A DNA stretch of 64,000 nt from CAVVST01 sp963750995 (GTDB lineage Bacteria > Acidobacteriota > Vicinamibacteria > Vicinamibacterales > UBA2999), in contig CAVVST010000005.1 in the NCBI GenBank assembly GCA_963750995.1, forward strand, positions 992,001 to 1,056,000, written 5' to 3'. Each line of letters opens with the position of its first letter. Within the stretch, counting starts at the first letter, position 1. Of this stretch, positions 45,082 through 53,391 are shown in pieces. The position numbers and the translations under genes are program-made. The notes below the pieces were generated by a model. That model was given only the letters and a program-made list of their open reading frames with translations. It ran no database searches and was not told where the DNA came from.

Positions 45082-45993
45082 TCAGGCTTCCGGCACGAAC
45101 AGCTCGCCCCGCGCAACCAGCACGGCACGGCCGCCGACCTTGACCTGGGTAATTTCCCCGTCACTCGACGAGATCGAGATGTAAATGCGGCTCGGGCGGC
45201 CCATGGCCGCGCCCTGAAGACTCGTAATCCGCGTGGCGGCATCGGCACCAAGCAGGCCGTGCCGCAGCAGGTAGCAGCCGAGTGGTCCGCTGGCGCCGCC
45301 GGTGGCCGGATCCTCGACGATGCCGAACTCCGGCGCGAACATACGGCTGTGGACGGTCTCGGCGGCGCCGGCGTCCGACAGCGCGAAGAAGAAGATCGGC
45401 AGATCGAGGCCGGTGGACGCCGTGAAACGGCGAAACGCGGCGGCATCGCTGACAGCGCGATCGACGGCCTCACGGCTGCGGATCGGCACGATGAGAAAGG
45501 GCACGCCGCAGCTGACTTCCGTGATCGGCCGATCGGGCAGCAGGTCGGCGTCGCTCAAGCCGATGGCGGCGGCGACCTCGCGCCGGGCGTCGATCACGGC
45601 TCCGAACGTCGGATTGAGCTGCGTCATCCACACAAAGCGGAGCGTGTCTCCGTCCCATTCGAGATCGACCGGCATCGGGCCCACGCCGAGGCCGAAGATG
45701 AAACGCGGGGCTCCGGGCCTGATGGCGCCCGCGTGCGCAAGCGCGAACGTGCTGCCGATGGTCGGGTGGCCCGCCATCGGCATTTCCGTGGCGGGTGTAA
45801 AAATCCGCATGCGCACGTCGGTGCCCGCGGTCTCCGCCGGCAGGATGAACGTGCTCTCGGAGAAGTTCATCTCGCGCGCGAGTGCCTGCATCCGCTCCGT
45901 GGACAGGCCGCGGCCGTCCAGGAAAACCGCGAGCTGGTTTCCCGTGAACGGTTCGCCGGTGAAGACGTCGTAGTGGAGGTAGGAGAGGGGCAC
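45082..45993 (-). CDS. PhzF-family isomerase
   Basis: A 303-residue protein (GTG start) with the double hot-dog PhzF fold: YDVFTGEPFTGNQLAVF, catalytic-Glu region REMNFSESTFIL, FTPATEMPMAGHPTIGS and EDPATGGASGPLGCYLL. Members isomerise or epimerise varied substrates; here the substrate is unknown. Its end is 19 bases before the ABC-F gene, so the two may be co-transcribed. Confidence 0.9.
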   Translation of the reverse strand: MPLSYLHYDVFTGEPFTGNQLAVFLDGRGLSTERMQALAREMNFSESTFILPAETAGTDVRMRIFTPATEMPMAGHPTIGSTFALAHAGAIRPGAPRFIFGLGVGPMPVDLEWDGDTLRFVWMTQLNPTFGAVIDARREVAAAIGLSDADLLPDRPITEVSCGVPFLIVPIRSREAVDRAVSDAAAFRRFTASTGLDLPIFFFALSDAGAAETVHSRMFAPEFGIVEDPATGGASGPLGCYLLRHGLLGADAATRITSLQGAAMGRPSRIYISISSSDGEITQVKVGGRAVLVARGELFVPEA

Positions 45994-46016
45994 GGGAAAT
46001 TTGCGATTTGTGAGTT

Positions 46017-46053
46017 GGGAATTGGGAATTGGGATTTGGGATTTGGGAATTGG
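46017..46053 (+). repeat. Seven-base tandem repeat with five GGG tracts
   Basis: GGG recurs every seven bases at 46017, 46024, 46031, 46038 and 46045 with AATT or ATTT spacers, then TTGG. The plus strand could form a G-quadruplex. It lies between the phzF start and the end of the next minus-strand gene. Confidence 0.85.
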
Positions 46054-46056
46054 ATT

Positions 46057-46410
46057 TCAGACTTTCGGATGCTTTAGCCTGAGTTTGCGGCCGATGGCGA
46101 GGCCGACGTGGTATGCGCCTTCCTGCTGCATCCAGACGTGCCGTGCATGGTTGTCGGCCAGTTCGACGATCAGCATTCGCTTGTCTTCTGGCAGCGCGGC
46201 GGCGATCTGCTCGACGAGGTCCTCCTGGCGCTGGATGTCAACCGGTGCGAACAGCTCGTCCTCGTGGATGGCCTGGAGCAGCGTCTGGTACTCGTCTTCG
46301 CACTGATCCTCGGTGTCGGAGAAGGACGGCACGTGACGCAGTGCGCCATCCAGTTCCAGTTTCGCGGCGCACCGGTCGGCCAGCTCGATGAGTTCGTCGG
46401 AGGTCGGCAT
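46057..46410 (-). CDS. Hypothetical protein
   Basis: A 117-residue acidic, helical protein (MPTSDELIELADRCAAKLEL, DIQRQEDLVEQIAAALPEDK, HARHVWMQQEGAYHVGLAIG). Folded-looking and compact, but no family is recognised. Transcribed toward phzF across the G-tract repeat. Confidence 0.6.
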   Translation of the reverse strand: MPTSDELIELADRCAAKLELDGALRHVPSFSDTEDQCEDEYQTLLQAIHEDELFAPVDIQRQEDLVEQIAAALPEDKRMLIVELADNHARHVWMQQEGAYHVGLAIGRKLRLKHPKV

Positions 46411-46510
46411 AACCCGATCTTACGCCCTGAGCAGAGCCTGGGCAGAGCCTGAGCAGCGCAGATCGGCAGCGCGTGTCGCGGGTATCTCGATCGACAATGT
46501 GCCAGTACGA

Positions 46511-47683
46511 ATGGTAAGCACTCGGGCATCGGCCGCGACAACCCGGAGACAAACCTCGCCGGGGTTGTCCCTCGATCCAGGCAGGTGGCTGCGTCCGGGC
46601 GACGCGATCGTCAGCCCGGAAACGCGTCTGCAGTACCGCATCGGCGAGCTGCTGGGCCAGGGCGGGTTCGGCGAGGTCTACCTGGCCAGACGGCTGACGC
46701 GGTCGGCGGCGGTTCCCGCGACGGTGTGCATCAAAGTCAGCCGCCGCATTGACGGGTGGCTGCGGGAGGCCTATATCGGACAACTGCTCGACCGGCATCC
46801 GCGGGCGATCGCGGTCTACGAGGCCTTTCCTTTGACGCGCGAGGACGGCCGCATCCTGTACTGCCTCGTGCTCGAGTATGCCAGCCATGGCGATCTCAGC
46901 GCGTTTCTCCGCAGCGGCAAAGGCTGGCGTGAAATCACGGCCCGCCGCGAGATTGCCGGCATCCTCGACGTCCTCGGCAAGCTGCATCGCGGGCAGACGC
47001 TGCACCGCGACCTCACCCCGTTAAACGTCTTCGTCTGCGACGGCCGCCGGCTGAAGCTCGGGGACTTCGGCATCGCCCGGCAGCAGAGCGATCGGCGCGG
47101 CGTCACCGCCCGGACGATGAATGCGCTGACCGCGCCGAGCGACATCCTGGCCAGGGCCGTGCCGAAATGGCAGGCGCGCGACGACGTGTACCAGGTGGGA
47201 CAGCTGCTCGCGATGCTGATCAAGGGCGACGCGCGGACGCGGATCCGCACCCCGGACGTGCGGCGCCTTCCCTGCAGCGATCACTTGAAGGAGATCGTGC
47301 ACCGCTGCATCGGCGAACGGCGGAAGCGCTACGAAAGCGCCGACGAGATGATCGAAGCCCTCAACCGCCCGCCGGAATCGCTCAAGGCGGGCGTGCTCCG
47401 CACGTTGAAGGGCGCTCACCTGGCCTTTACCGGCATTCTGACCAGGCATCGCCGCGAAGCGGCGCGCGCCGCGCGGCGGGCGGGAGCGGTCGTGCACGCC
47501 AGCCCGTCGGCAAGAACCACGGTGGTTGTCCGCGGCCGTCCCAATCCGCTGCAGGCTGCCGGCCGTGACGCCGGCCTCAAGCTGATGGAGGTCAAACGGC
47601 TCCGCGAGAAAGGGCACCGGGTGACGCTGCTCAACGAGGCGCAGTTCTGGCGGCTGGTCAGCAAGCCGGGTCGGGACGCCTGA
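46511..47683 (+). CDS. Ser/Thr protein kinase fused to a BRCT domain
   Basis: About 390 residues. Kinase motifs in order: GELLGQGGFGEVYLA, CIKVSR (Lys), HRDLTPLNVFVCDG (catalytic Asp and Asn), LGDFGIARQQ, then an atypical activation segment. Residues about 300-390 (LKGAHLAFTGILTRHRREA, GAVVHASPSARTTVVVRG, LREKGHRVTLLNEAQFWRLV) form a BRCT domain, normally found in NAD-dependent ligases and DNA-damage proteins. The fusion suggests phospho-signalling tied to DNA-damage or phosphopeptide binding. Start is uncertain; ATG at 46511 lacks a clear ribosome site. Confidence 0.78.
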   Translation: MVSTRASAATTRRQTSPGLSLDPGRWLRPGDAIVSPETRLQYRIGELLGQGGFGEVYLARRLTRSAAVPATVCIKVSRRIDGWLREAYIGQLLDRHPRAIAVYEAFPLTREDGRILYCLVLEYASHGDLSAFLRSGKGWREITARREIAGILDVLGKLHRGQTLHRDLTPLNVFVCDGRRLKLGDFGIARQQSDRRGVTARTMNALTAPSDILARAVPKWQARDDVYQVGQLLAMLIKGDARTRIRTPDVRRLPCSDHLKEIVHRCIGERRKRYESADEMIEALNRPPESLKAGVLRTLKGAHLAFTGILTRHRREAARAARRAGAVVHASPSARTTVVVRGRPNPLQAAGRDAGLKLMEVKRLREKGHRVTLLNEAQFWRLVSKPGRDA

Positions 47684-47696
47684 CGAGGACGCGCTC

Positions 47697-48797
47697 CTGC
47701 CAGCGAAGCTCGACATCTGCGCCGCGCGACTGCACAACCAGGGACTCTCCTCCACCCGCTTCACCACGCCCGAAGACGTCGTCAGCTGGCTGGGCGCGGT
47801 CCAGGCGCAGGATTACCCGGGCGCGAAATGGGCGCTGGGGCTGCGGATGCGGCGCGCCACCGACGCGAGGGTCGAACGCGCGTTCGAGGAAGGAGCGATC
47901 CTCCGAACCCACGTTCTGAGACCGACCTGGCATTTCGTGACCCCCGCTGACATCCGCTGGATGCTGGCGCTGACGGCGCCGCGCGTAAAGGCAGCGATGG
48001 CGTCCTACGATCGCAAGCTCGATCTGGACGCCGGCGTATTCAGGCGCAGCAACGCGGTCCTCGCCCGCGCGTTGCGCGGCGGCGCACAGCTCACGCGCCA
48101 GGAACTGAAAGGCGTGTTGCAGCGCGCGGGCGTGGCGGCCGACGGTGTGCAGCGCCTCGCCCACCTGGTGATGCGGGCCGAGCTGGACGGCGTGATCTGC
48201 AGCGGCGCGCGCCGCGGCAGGCAGTTCACCTACGCGTTGCTCGAGGAGCGCGTGGCACGATCGGCGCCGCTCTCGCGCGAGGAGGCGCTGGCTGAATTGA
48301 CGCGCCGCTACTTCACCGGTCACGGCCCTGCCCAGGTGCAGGACTTTGCCTGGTGGTCCGGACTGACGATGGGTGATGCCCGCACCGGTCTGACGCTCGT
48401 CAAGTCGGAGCTGTTACACCACGTCGCCGCGGGCAAGACGTACTGGTACGCCTCGTCGATGCCGGCGAGCCGTAGACCGTGGCGAACCGCGTTGCTGCTG
48501 CCGCTCTACGACGAGTATCTGATCGCCTACAAGGATCGCAGCGACGCGCTCAACCCTCGCCGGTCGACGCCGGAAGCGGATCGCGATCCGTTCGCCGCGC
48601 CGCTTGTCGTCGGCGGACGCGTCGCCGGTGGATGGAGAAGCACCCTGAAGAAGAACAGCGTCATCGTCAGGGTGGATCCCCGGGCGCCACGTCAGGGAGC
48701 TGTCCCCGGGATTGGCCCCGGGATTAGTAGAGCCGCGCGCGCCTACGCCGCGTTCCTGGGCGTCGACGTGGAGCTCACAGATCGACGATCGTCCTGA
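47697..48797 (+). CDS. Winged-helix DNA-binding-domain protein with CTG start
   Basis: The conserved frame begins LPAKLDICAARLHNQGLSS, well before the first ATG (47847). The only start candidate in that stretch is CTG at 47697, with GAGGA seven bases upstream, so CTG initiation is proposed. The protein is a winged-helix family (PF06224-like): SWLGAVQAQDYPGAKWAL, GAILRTHVLRPTWHFVTPAD IRWML and LLPLYDEYLIAYKDRS. These proteins are linked to DNA-glycosylase-like or repair functions in some species. Confidence 0.75.
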   Translation: MPAKLDICAARLHNQGLSSTRFTTPEDVVSWLGAVQAQDYPGAKWALGLRMRRATDARVERAFEEGAILRTHVLRPTWHFVTPADIRWMLALTAPRVKAAMASYDRKLDLDAGVFRRSNAVLARALRGGAQLTRQELKGVLQRAGVAADGVQRLAHLVMRAELDGVICSGARRGRQFTYALLEERVARSAPLSREEALAELTRRYFTGHGPAQVQDFAWWSGLTMGDARTGLTLVKSELLHHVAAGKTYWYASSMPASRRPWRTALLLPLYDEYLIAYKDRSDALNPRRSTPEADRDPFAAPLVVGGRVAGGWRSTLKKNSVIVRVDPRAPRQGAVPGIGPGISRAARAYAAFLGVDVELTDRRSS

Positions 48798-49134
48798 AAC
48801 CACCGTAGGCCATGCGCTTCATATCAAACGGCATCGCCTTTGGATCCATCATCCCGGCGAGCTGCGGGTCCTTCATCACTTTCGCGTTCACGCGGTCCCG
48901 ATGCGCCCGCGACTTATAGACGATCCACGAGAACATCACCGTCTCACCCGGCTTGAGCCGCGCTGCCCGGGTGAACGGGACGCCCATCTTCACCTTGAGG
49001 TCGTCGCCGGCGCATTCACGGAATTCGAGCGCGCCATGCTTCCGCCAGACGCGACCTGCTTTCTGCGCGATGCGCCGGTACGCCTGGACCTTGTTCTTCG
49101 GGACTGGGACGAGGAATCCGTCAACGTATGGCAT
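48775..49134 (-). CDS. DUF1428 protein
   Basis: A 119-residue ferredoxin-fold protein: MPYVDGFLVPVPKNKVQAYR, RKHGALEFREC, MFSWIVYKSRAHRDRVNAKV and MPFDMKRMAYGGFRTIV are the family landmarks. Function unknown. Its end overlaps the winged-helix gene's end by 23 bases (convergent). Confidence 0.9.
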   Translation of the reverse strand: MPYVDGFLVPVPKNKVQAYRRIAQKAGRVWRKHGALEFRECAGDDLKVKMGVPFTRAARLKPGETVMFSWIVYKSRAHRDRVNAKVMKDPQLAGMMDPKAMPFDMKRMAYGGFRTIVDL

Positions 49135-49253
49135 GTCATCCTCCCTGCTATGAAGTATTTACGCCGGATGTCGATTTCACCGCCTTCCGTTCGACCAGTC
49201 AATGACGGCCGTGGCCGCAGCGGCCGGGCCACACTCGCGAAGGAGAGACACGC

Positions 49254-49643
49254 ATGAGATTCCTGTCGATTTACAAGGCAGCGGAAACGAACGTTCCGCC
49301 GACTCCCGAGTACATGGCCCGGATGGAAAAGCTCATCAAGGACATGACCAAGGCCGGCACGCTGCTGGCGACCGAAGGCTGCCTGCCGACCGCCTTTGGC
49401 GCGCGCGTCCGGCTCTCGGGCGGGAAGGTGACGGTGACCGACGGCCCGTTTGTCGAGACCAAGGAGGTCGTCGGCGGCTTCGCGTTGCTCGAGGCCACCT
49501 CGAAGGAGCACGCGATCGAGCTGGCCAGGACGTTTCTGGCCATCGCCGGCGAGGGTGAATGCGAGATCCGCCAGATCTTCACCGCGTCCGATGACGCGTC
49601 TTGCAACCCGCACGCGCAGCTCACCGAGCAGTTCGGCGGCTAG
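49254..49643 (+). CDS. YciI/DGPF-domain protein
   Basis: ATG after AAGGAG. Conserved FGARVRLSGGKVTVTDGPFV followed by ETKEVVGGFALLEATSKEHA is the YCII/DGPF signature; such proteins are ferredoxin-fold and often neighbours of ECF sigma factors, though no ECF gene is next to this one. Function not established. Confidence 0.9.
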   Translation: MRFLSIYKAAETNVPPTPEYMARMEKLIKDMTKAGTLLATEGCLPTAFGARVRLSGGKVTVTDGPFVETKEVVGGFALLEATSKEHAIELARTFLAIAGEGECEIRQIFTASDDASCNPHAQLTEQFGG

Positions 49644-49677
49644 TGACTGCGCCCCGGTGACGGCGCCTTCATCTCGT

Positions 49678-49708
49678 TTGACAAGTATCTTTATTTTTAA
49701 GATACTTG
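49678..49708 (+). promoter_or_regulatory. Promoter and MarR operator
   Basis: TTGACA (49678-49683), 17 bases, GATACT (49701-49706). A perfect ten-base inverted repeat CAAGTATCTT-N7-AAGATACTTG (49682-49708) overlays it, as expected for autorepression by a MarR-type dimer. Confidence 0.8.
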
Positions 49709-49717
49709 CCGAACGAG

Positions 49718-50257
49718 ATGACGATCGCCGCTGCCGCCCGCCGCAGCCGCGCCGAGCTGCTCGACGCACTCGACCGCGTGCTGCGGCAGGTGGGCGCGCA
49801 ATCGGTGCTGATGAGCGACACGATCGCCGGACGGGTGGGGCTGAATTCGACCGATCTCGAATGTCTCGACCTTCTGTTCCTCGCCGGGCCGACCACCGCC
49901 GGCCGCCTCGCCGAGCACACTGGGCTGACGACGGGCGCCATGACCGCAGTCCTGGATCGGCTCGAGCGGGCGCGGTTTCTCCGCCGCCGCCGGGACGCAG
50001 ACGATCGGCGCCGGGTGCTGGTGGAGGTGCTCCCGCGCGCGCTCGAGACCCTGGGCCCGTTCTACGCGCCGCTTGCCACCGCCATGTCGCGGCTGCACAA
50101 CCGCTACGGGGAGCGCGAGCTCGCCCTGATCGTCGAGTACCTGTCGCGCGCGCTCGAGGTCAGCGCCGGGCACGTGAAATGGCTCGGCACGCAGCCGCAG
50201 ATCCGAAAGGCGCGGCGGCGATCCGGTGAACCGAAGCATCCGCGAAGTCGTATATGA
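49718..50257 (+). CDS. MarR-family regulator
   Basis: The ATG at 49718 is chosen because the alternative TTG (49706) lies within the -10 box and operator. With transcription starting near 49713 the message is almost leaderless. The protein has the winged-helix core LAGPTTAGRLAEHTGLTTGA MTAVLDRLERARFLRRRRDADDRR and flanking dimer helices. It sits 36 bases before an export operon and probably represses both itself and that operon. Confidence 0.87.
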   Translation: MTIAAAARRSRAELLDALDRVLRQVGAQSVLMSDTIAGRVGLNSTDLECLDLLFLAGPTTAGRLAEHTGLTTGAMTAVLDRLERARFLRRRRDADDRRRVLVEVLPRALETLGPFYAPLATAMSRLHNRYGERELALIVEYLSRALEVSAGHVKWLGTQPQIRKARRRSGEPKHPRSRI

Positions 50258-50293
50258 ATGCGTCATAGGGCTCCGCTACGCTGATCAACGGAT

Positions 50294-51514
50294 ATGCCTG
50301 ACCTCAAAGACGATCTGGCCGCACTTCGCATCGAGCGGGAACCCGACCGCCCGGCCCGGCGCTGGGTCGCCTGGCTCGTCCTGCTCGTCGTCGTGGCTGC
50401 CGTCGGCGCCGCGGCCTGGCGATGGCTGGCGCGCGAGCAGCCGATCGAAGTCGAGACCGCCACCGTCTCGCAACGCGCCGCGGGCACCCAGGCAGCCGTC
50501 CTCAACGCCGCCGGTTACGTCACCGCCCGGCGCCGCGCGACGGTGTCGTCCAAGATCACGGGGAAACTCGTCGAGGTGAACGTCGAGGAAGGGATGGCGG
50601 TGCGGGAGGGACAGGTCCTGGCGCGGCTTGACGACGCGACGCTGCGAGCAACGCTGGCGCTGACCGAGGCCCAGGCCGCGGCGGCACGGCGGGGCGTGCG
50701 CGAGAACGAGGTGCGCCTCAAGGAAGCGCAGTTATCGCTCGCGCGACTGAAGCGGCTGATCGGCAACGGCCTGTCAACCCAGGCCGAGATCGAGGCGGCC
50801 GAGGCGCAGGTCGACTCGTACGACGCGCGCATCCTCGCCGCCCAGGAGCAGGTTCGCGTGGCGGACCAGCAGATCGCGCTGGCCAGGACGAACCTCGACG
50901 ACACGATCATCCGAGCGCCATTCAGCGGGGTCGCGATCTCGAAGGACGCACAGCCGGGCGAGACCGTGTCGCCGATGTCGGCGGGCGGCGGCTTCACCAG
51001 GACCGGCATCTGCACGATCGTCGACATGGACTCGCTCGAGATCGAAGTGGACGTCAACGAGGCGTATATCGGCCGGGTGCGGCCTGGCCAGGACGCGAGC
51101 GCGGCGCTCGACGCCTACCCCGATGCGCCGATCCCGGCGCGCGTGATCACGACGGTTCCGACCGCCGATCGCCAGAAGGCCACCGTGCTGGTGCGGATCG
51201 GATTCAACCAGCTCGATGCGCGCATCCTGCCGGACATGGGTGTGAAGGTGACGTTCCTTCGCGACGACGAGCGCGCCGATGTACCGGCGGCCCGTGCGGT
51301 GGCGCTCGTGCCGAAGACCGCGATCCGGGCCGAAGGGAACCAGTCCTACGCCTTCGTCGTCTCGAGTGATGGCGTCGTCGATCGCCGCGCCGTGAGCGTC
51401 GGCGGCGCCGACGGCGACCGCGTGGAAGTGATCGCCGGACTGACGGCCGGCGAACAGGTGGTGATTTCTCCCCCGCCGGAGCTGGCCGGAGGGGCGAGAG
51501 TCGTCGTCCAGTGA
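50294..51514 (+). CDS. Periplasmic adaptor (membrane fusion protein) of an ABC export system
   Basis: A 406-residue HlyD/MacA-like adaptor: one N-terminal membrane anchor (VAWLVLLVVVAAVGAAAW), a barrel-sandwich half GYVTARRRATVSSKITGKLV, an alpha-hairpin (about residues 115-190), the second half RAPFSGVAISKDAQPGETV and a beta-barrel domain. It should bridge the two permeases to the outer membrane. It begins 37 bases after the MarR stop. Confidence 0.9.
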   Translation: MPDLKDDLAALRIEREPDRPARRWVAWLVLLVVVAAVGAAAWRWLAREQPIEVETATVSQRAAGTQAAVLNAAGYVTARRRATVSSKITGKLVEVNVEEGMAVREGQVLARLDDATLRATLALTEAQAAAARRGVRENEVRLKEAQLSLARLKRLIGNGLSTQAEIEAAEAQVDSYDARILAAQEQVRVADQQIALARTNLDDTIIRAPFSGVAISKDAQPGETVSPMSAGGGFTRTGICTIVDMDSLEIEVDVNEAYIGRVRPGQDASAALDAYPDAPIPARVITTVPTADRQKATVLVRIGFNQLDARILPDMGVKVTFLRDDERADVPAARAVALVPKTAIRAEGNQSYAFVVSSDGVVDRRAVSVGGADGDRVEVIAGLTAGEQVVISPPPELAGGARVVVQ

Positions 51515-51546
51515 GAAGTGTCCAGTGAAAGTCCAGTGAGAGAGCC

Positions 51547-52245
51547 ATGAACGAACAGGCGTTGGTCCAGGTACGGAGCGTCCACAAGCACTTCACCCGC
51601 GGCAGCGAGCGCATCGACGTGCTCAAGGGTGTTGACCTCGAGATCCCCAGGGGCGACTTCCTCGCGCTGATGGGGCCGTCGGGATCAGGCAAGACGACGC
51701 TGCTGAACCTGATGGGCGGTCTCGACGCGCCGACCGGCGGCGATGTCGACGTCGAGGGAGTCCGCATCAACGCTCTGAGCGGCGCGCAGCTGTCGCGATG
51801 GCGCTCGCAGCACATCGGCTTCGTGTTTCAGCTCTACAACCTCTTGCCGGTCCTCACCGCCGAGAGGAACGTCGAGCTGCCGCTGCTGCTCACGCGGTTG
51901 TCGAAGGCTGAGAGGCGCAAAAGGGTCGGCATCGCGCTGAAAGTGGTGGGGCTCGCCGATCGAGCGCGGCACTATCCGCGGCAGCTGTCGGGAGGCCAGG
52001 AACAGCGCGTCGGCATTGCCCGCGCCATCGTCACCGACCCCACCCTGCTCCTGTGCGACGAGCCGACCGGCGACCTCGACCGCAAGGCGGGCGACGAGAT
52101 CCTGGACCTGCTGCAGGCGCTCAATCGCGAGCATGGCAAGACGATCATCATGGTCACGCACGACCCGCGCGCGGCCGATCGGGCGCGGCGCACCCTGCAC
52201 CTTGAAAAGGGTGTCCTGACCGGGAACGGGCAGGTGCACGCATGA
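51547..52245 (+). CDS. MacB/LolD-type ABC ATPase
   Basis: A 232-residue ATPase: Walker A GPSGSGKTTLLNLMGG, Q-loop FVFQLYNLLPVLTA, signature LSGGQEQRVGIARA, Walker B LLLCDEPTGDLD and H-loop MVTHDPRAADRA. It is of the extrusion (not import) class. Its end overlaps the first permease start by four bases (ATGA), so they are co-translated. Confidence 0.93.
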   Translation: MNEQALVQVRSVHKHFTRGSERIDVLKGVDLEIPRGDFLALMGPSGSGKTTLLNLMGGLDAPTGGDVDVEGVRINALSGAQLSRWRSQHIGFVFQLYNLLPVLTAERNVELPLLLTRLSKAERRKRVGIALKVVGLADRARHYPRQLSGGQEQRVGIARAIVTDPTLLLCDEPTGDLDRKAGDEILDLLQALNREHGKTIIMVTHDPRAADRARRTLHLEKGVLTGNGQVHA

Positions 52246-53390
52246 AGTTCCTGCCGTTGATCTGGAAGAACGTGTGGCGGCGAAAGTTCCGCACGATCTT
52301 CACGCTGCTGTCGATCTTCGTCGCGTTCCTGCTGTTCGGGCTGCTGATGACGATCCGCGCAGCCTTCAGCCTTGGTGTGGACATCGCCGGACTCGATCGC
52401 CTGATCCTGATACACAAGGTGAGCCTGATCATGCCGCTGCCCCAGTCCTACCTGGGACGCCTGCAGACAACGCCCGGCGTAGAGCTGGCGACGCATCAGA
52501 CGTGGTTCAACGGCATCTACCAGGAGCCGGCGAATTTCTTCGCCAACATCGCGGTGGAGCCGGAACCGTTCCTGAAGATCTACCCGGAGTTTCGCGTGCC
52601 GCCCGACCAGGTGGAGGCATGGCTCGCCGATCGGCAGGGCGCGCTCGTCGGCCGGGATCTCGCCACCCGTTTCGGCTGGAAGGTCGGCGACCGGGTCCCG
52701 CTGATCGGCACGATCTGGCAGCCGAAGCAGGGACAGGTCTGGGACTTCAACATCCGCGGCATCTACGACGCCGATGACGGCATCGACAAGACACAGTTCT
52801 TCTTTCGCTACGACTATCTCGACGAGAACCGGGCCGCAGGAGAAGGGCAGGTTGGCTGGTATGTCGTGAGGATCGCAGACCCGTCCCAGGCAGTGGCGTT
52901 GAGCCGGACGTTCGACGAGATGTTCGCCAACTCGGCGGCGGAAACGAAGACCACCACCGAGAAGGGCTTCATCGAGGGATTCGCCAAGCAGATTGGCGAC
53001 ATCGGCGCCATCATGATCGCGATTTCATCCGTAGTCCTCTTCATGTTCGGGCTGGTCGCCGCCAGCACGATGGCCCAGTCAGTACGCGAACGCACCAGCG
53101 AGCTCGCGGTGCTCAAGACGCTCGGCTTCACCGGCGGCGCGATTCTGGCGCTCGTCCTGGCCGAATCGCTCTTCATCGTGATCGTCGGCGGCGGACTCGG
53201 GCTCGGAGTCGCCTGGCTGTTCGTGCAGCAGGGAGACCCGACGGGCGGGCTGCTGCCGATCTTCCGGCTGCCGCCTCGCGACGTCGCAATCGGCCTCGCC
53301 CTGATGATGGCGATGGGACTCCTGGCCGGGGCGGCTCCGGCGCTGGGCGCGATGCAACTCAGGATCACCGACGCGTTGAGGAGGGCCTGA
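52242..53390 (+). CDS. MacB-like ABC permease 1
   Basis: A 382-residue FtsX/MacB permease: one N-terminal helix (FRTIFTLLSIFVAFLLFGLL), a periplasmic domain of about 230 residues, and three C-terminal helices (IGAIMIAISSVVLFMFGLVA, GGAILALVLAESLFIVIVGG). The cytoplasmic coupling motif RERTSELAVLKTLGFT is intact. It probably forms a heterodimer with the next gene. Confidence 0.9.
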   Translation: MKFLPLIWKNVWRRKFRTIFTLLSIFVAFLLFGLLMTIRAAFSLGVDIAGLDRLILIHKVSLIMPLPQSYLGRLQTTPGVELATHQTWFNGIYQEPANFFANIAVEPEPFLKIYPEFRVPPDQVEAWLADRQGALVGRDLATRFGWKVGDRVPLIGTIWQPKQGQVWDFNIRGIYDADDGIDKTQFFFRYDYLDENRAAGEGQVGWYVVRIADPSQAVALSRTFDEMFANSAAETKTTTEKGFIEGFAKQIGDIGAIMIAISSVVLFMFGLVAASTMAQSVRERTSELAVLKTLGFTGGAILALVLAESLFIVIVGGGLGLGVAWLFVQQGDPTGGLLPIFRLPPRDVAIGLALMMAMGLLAGAAPALGAMQLRITDALRRA

Positions 53391-53391
53391 A

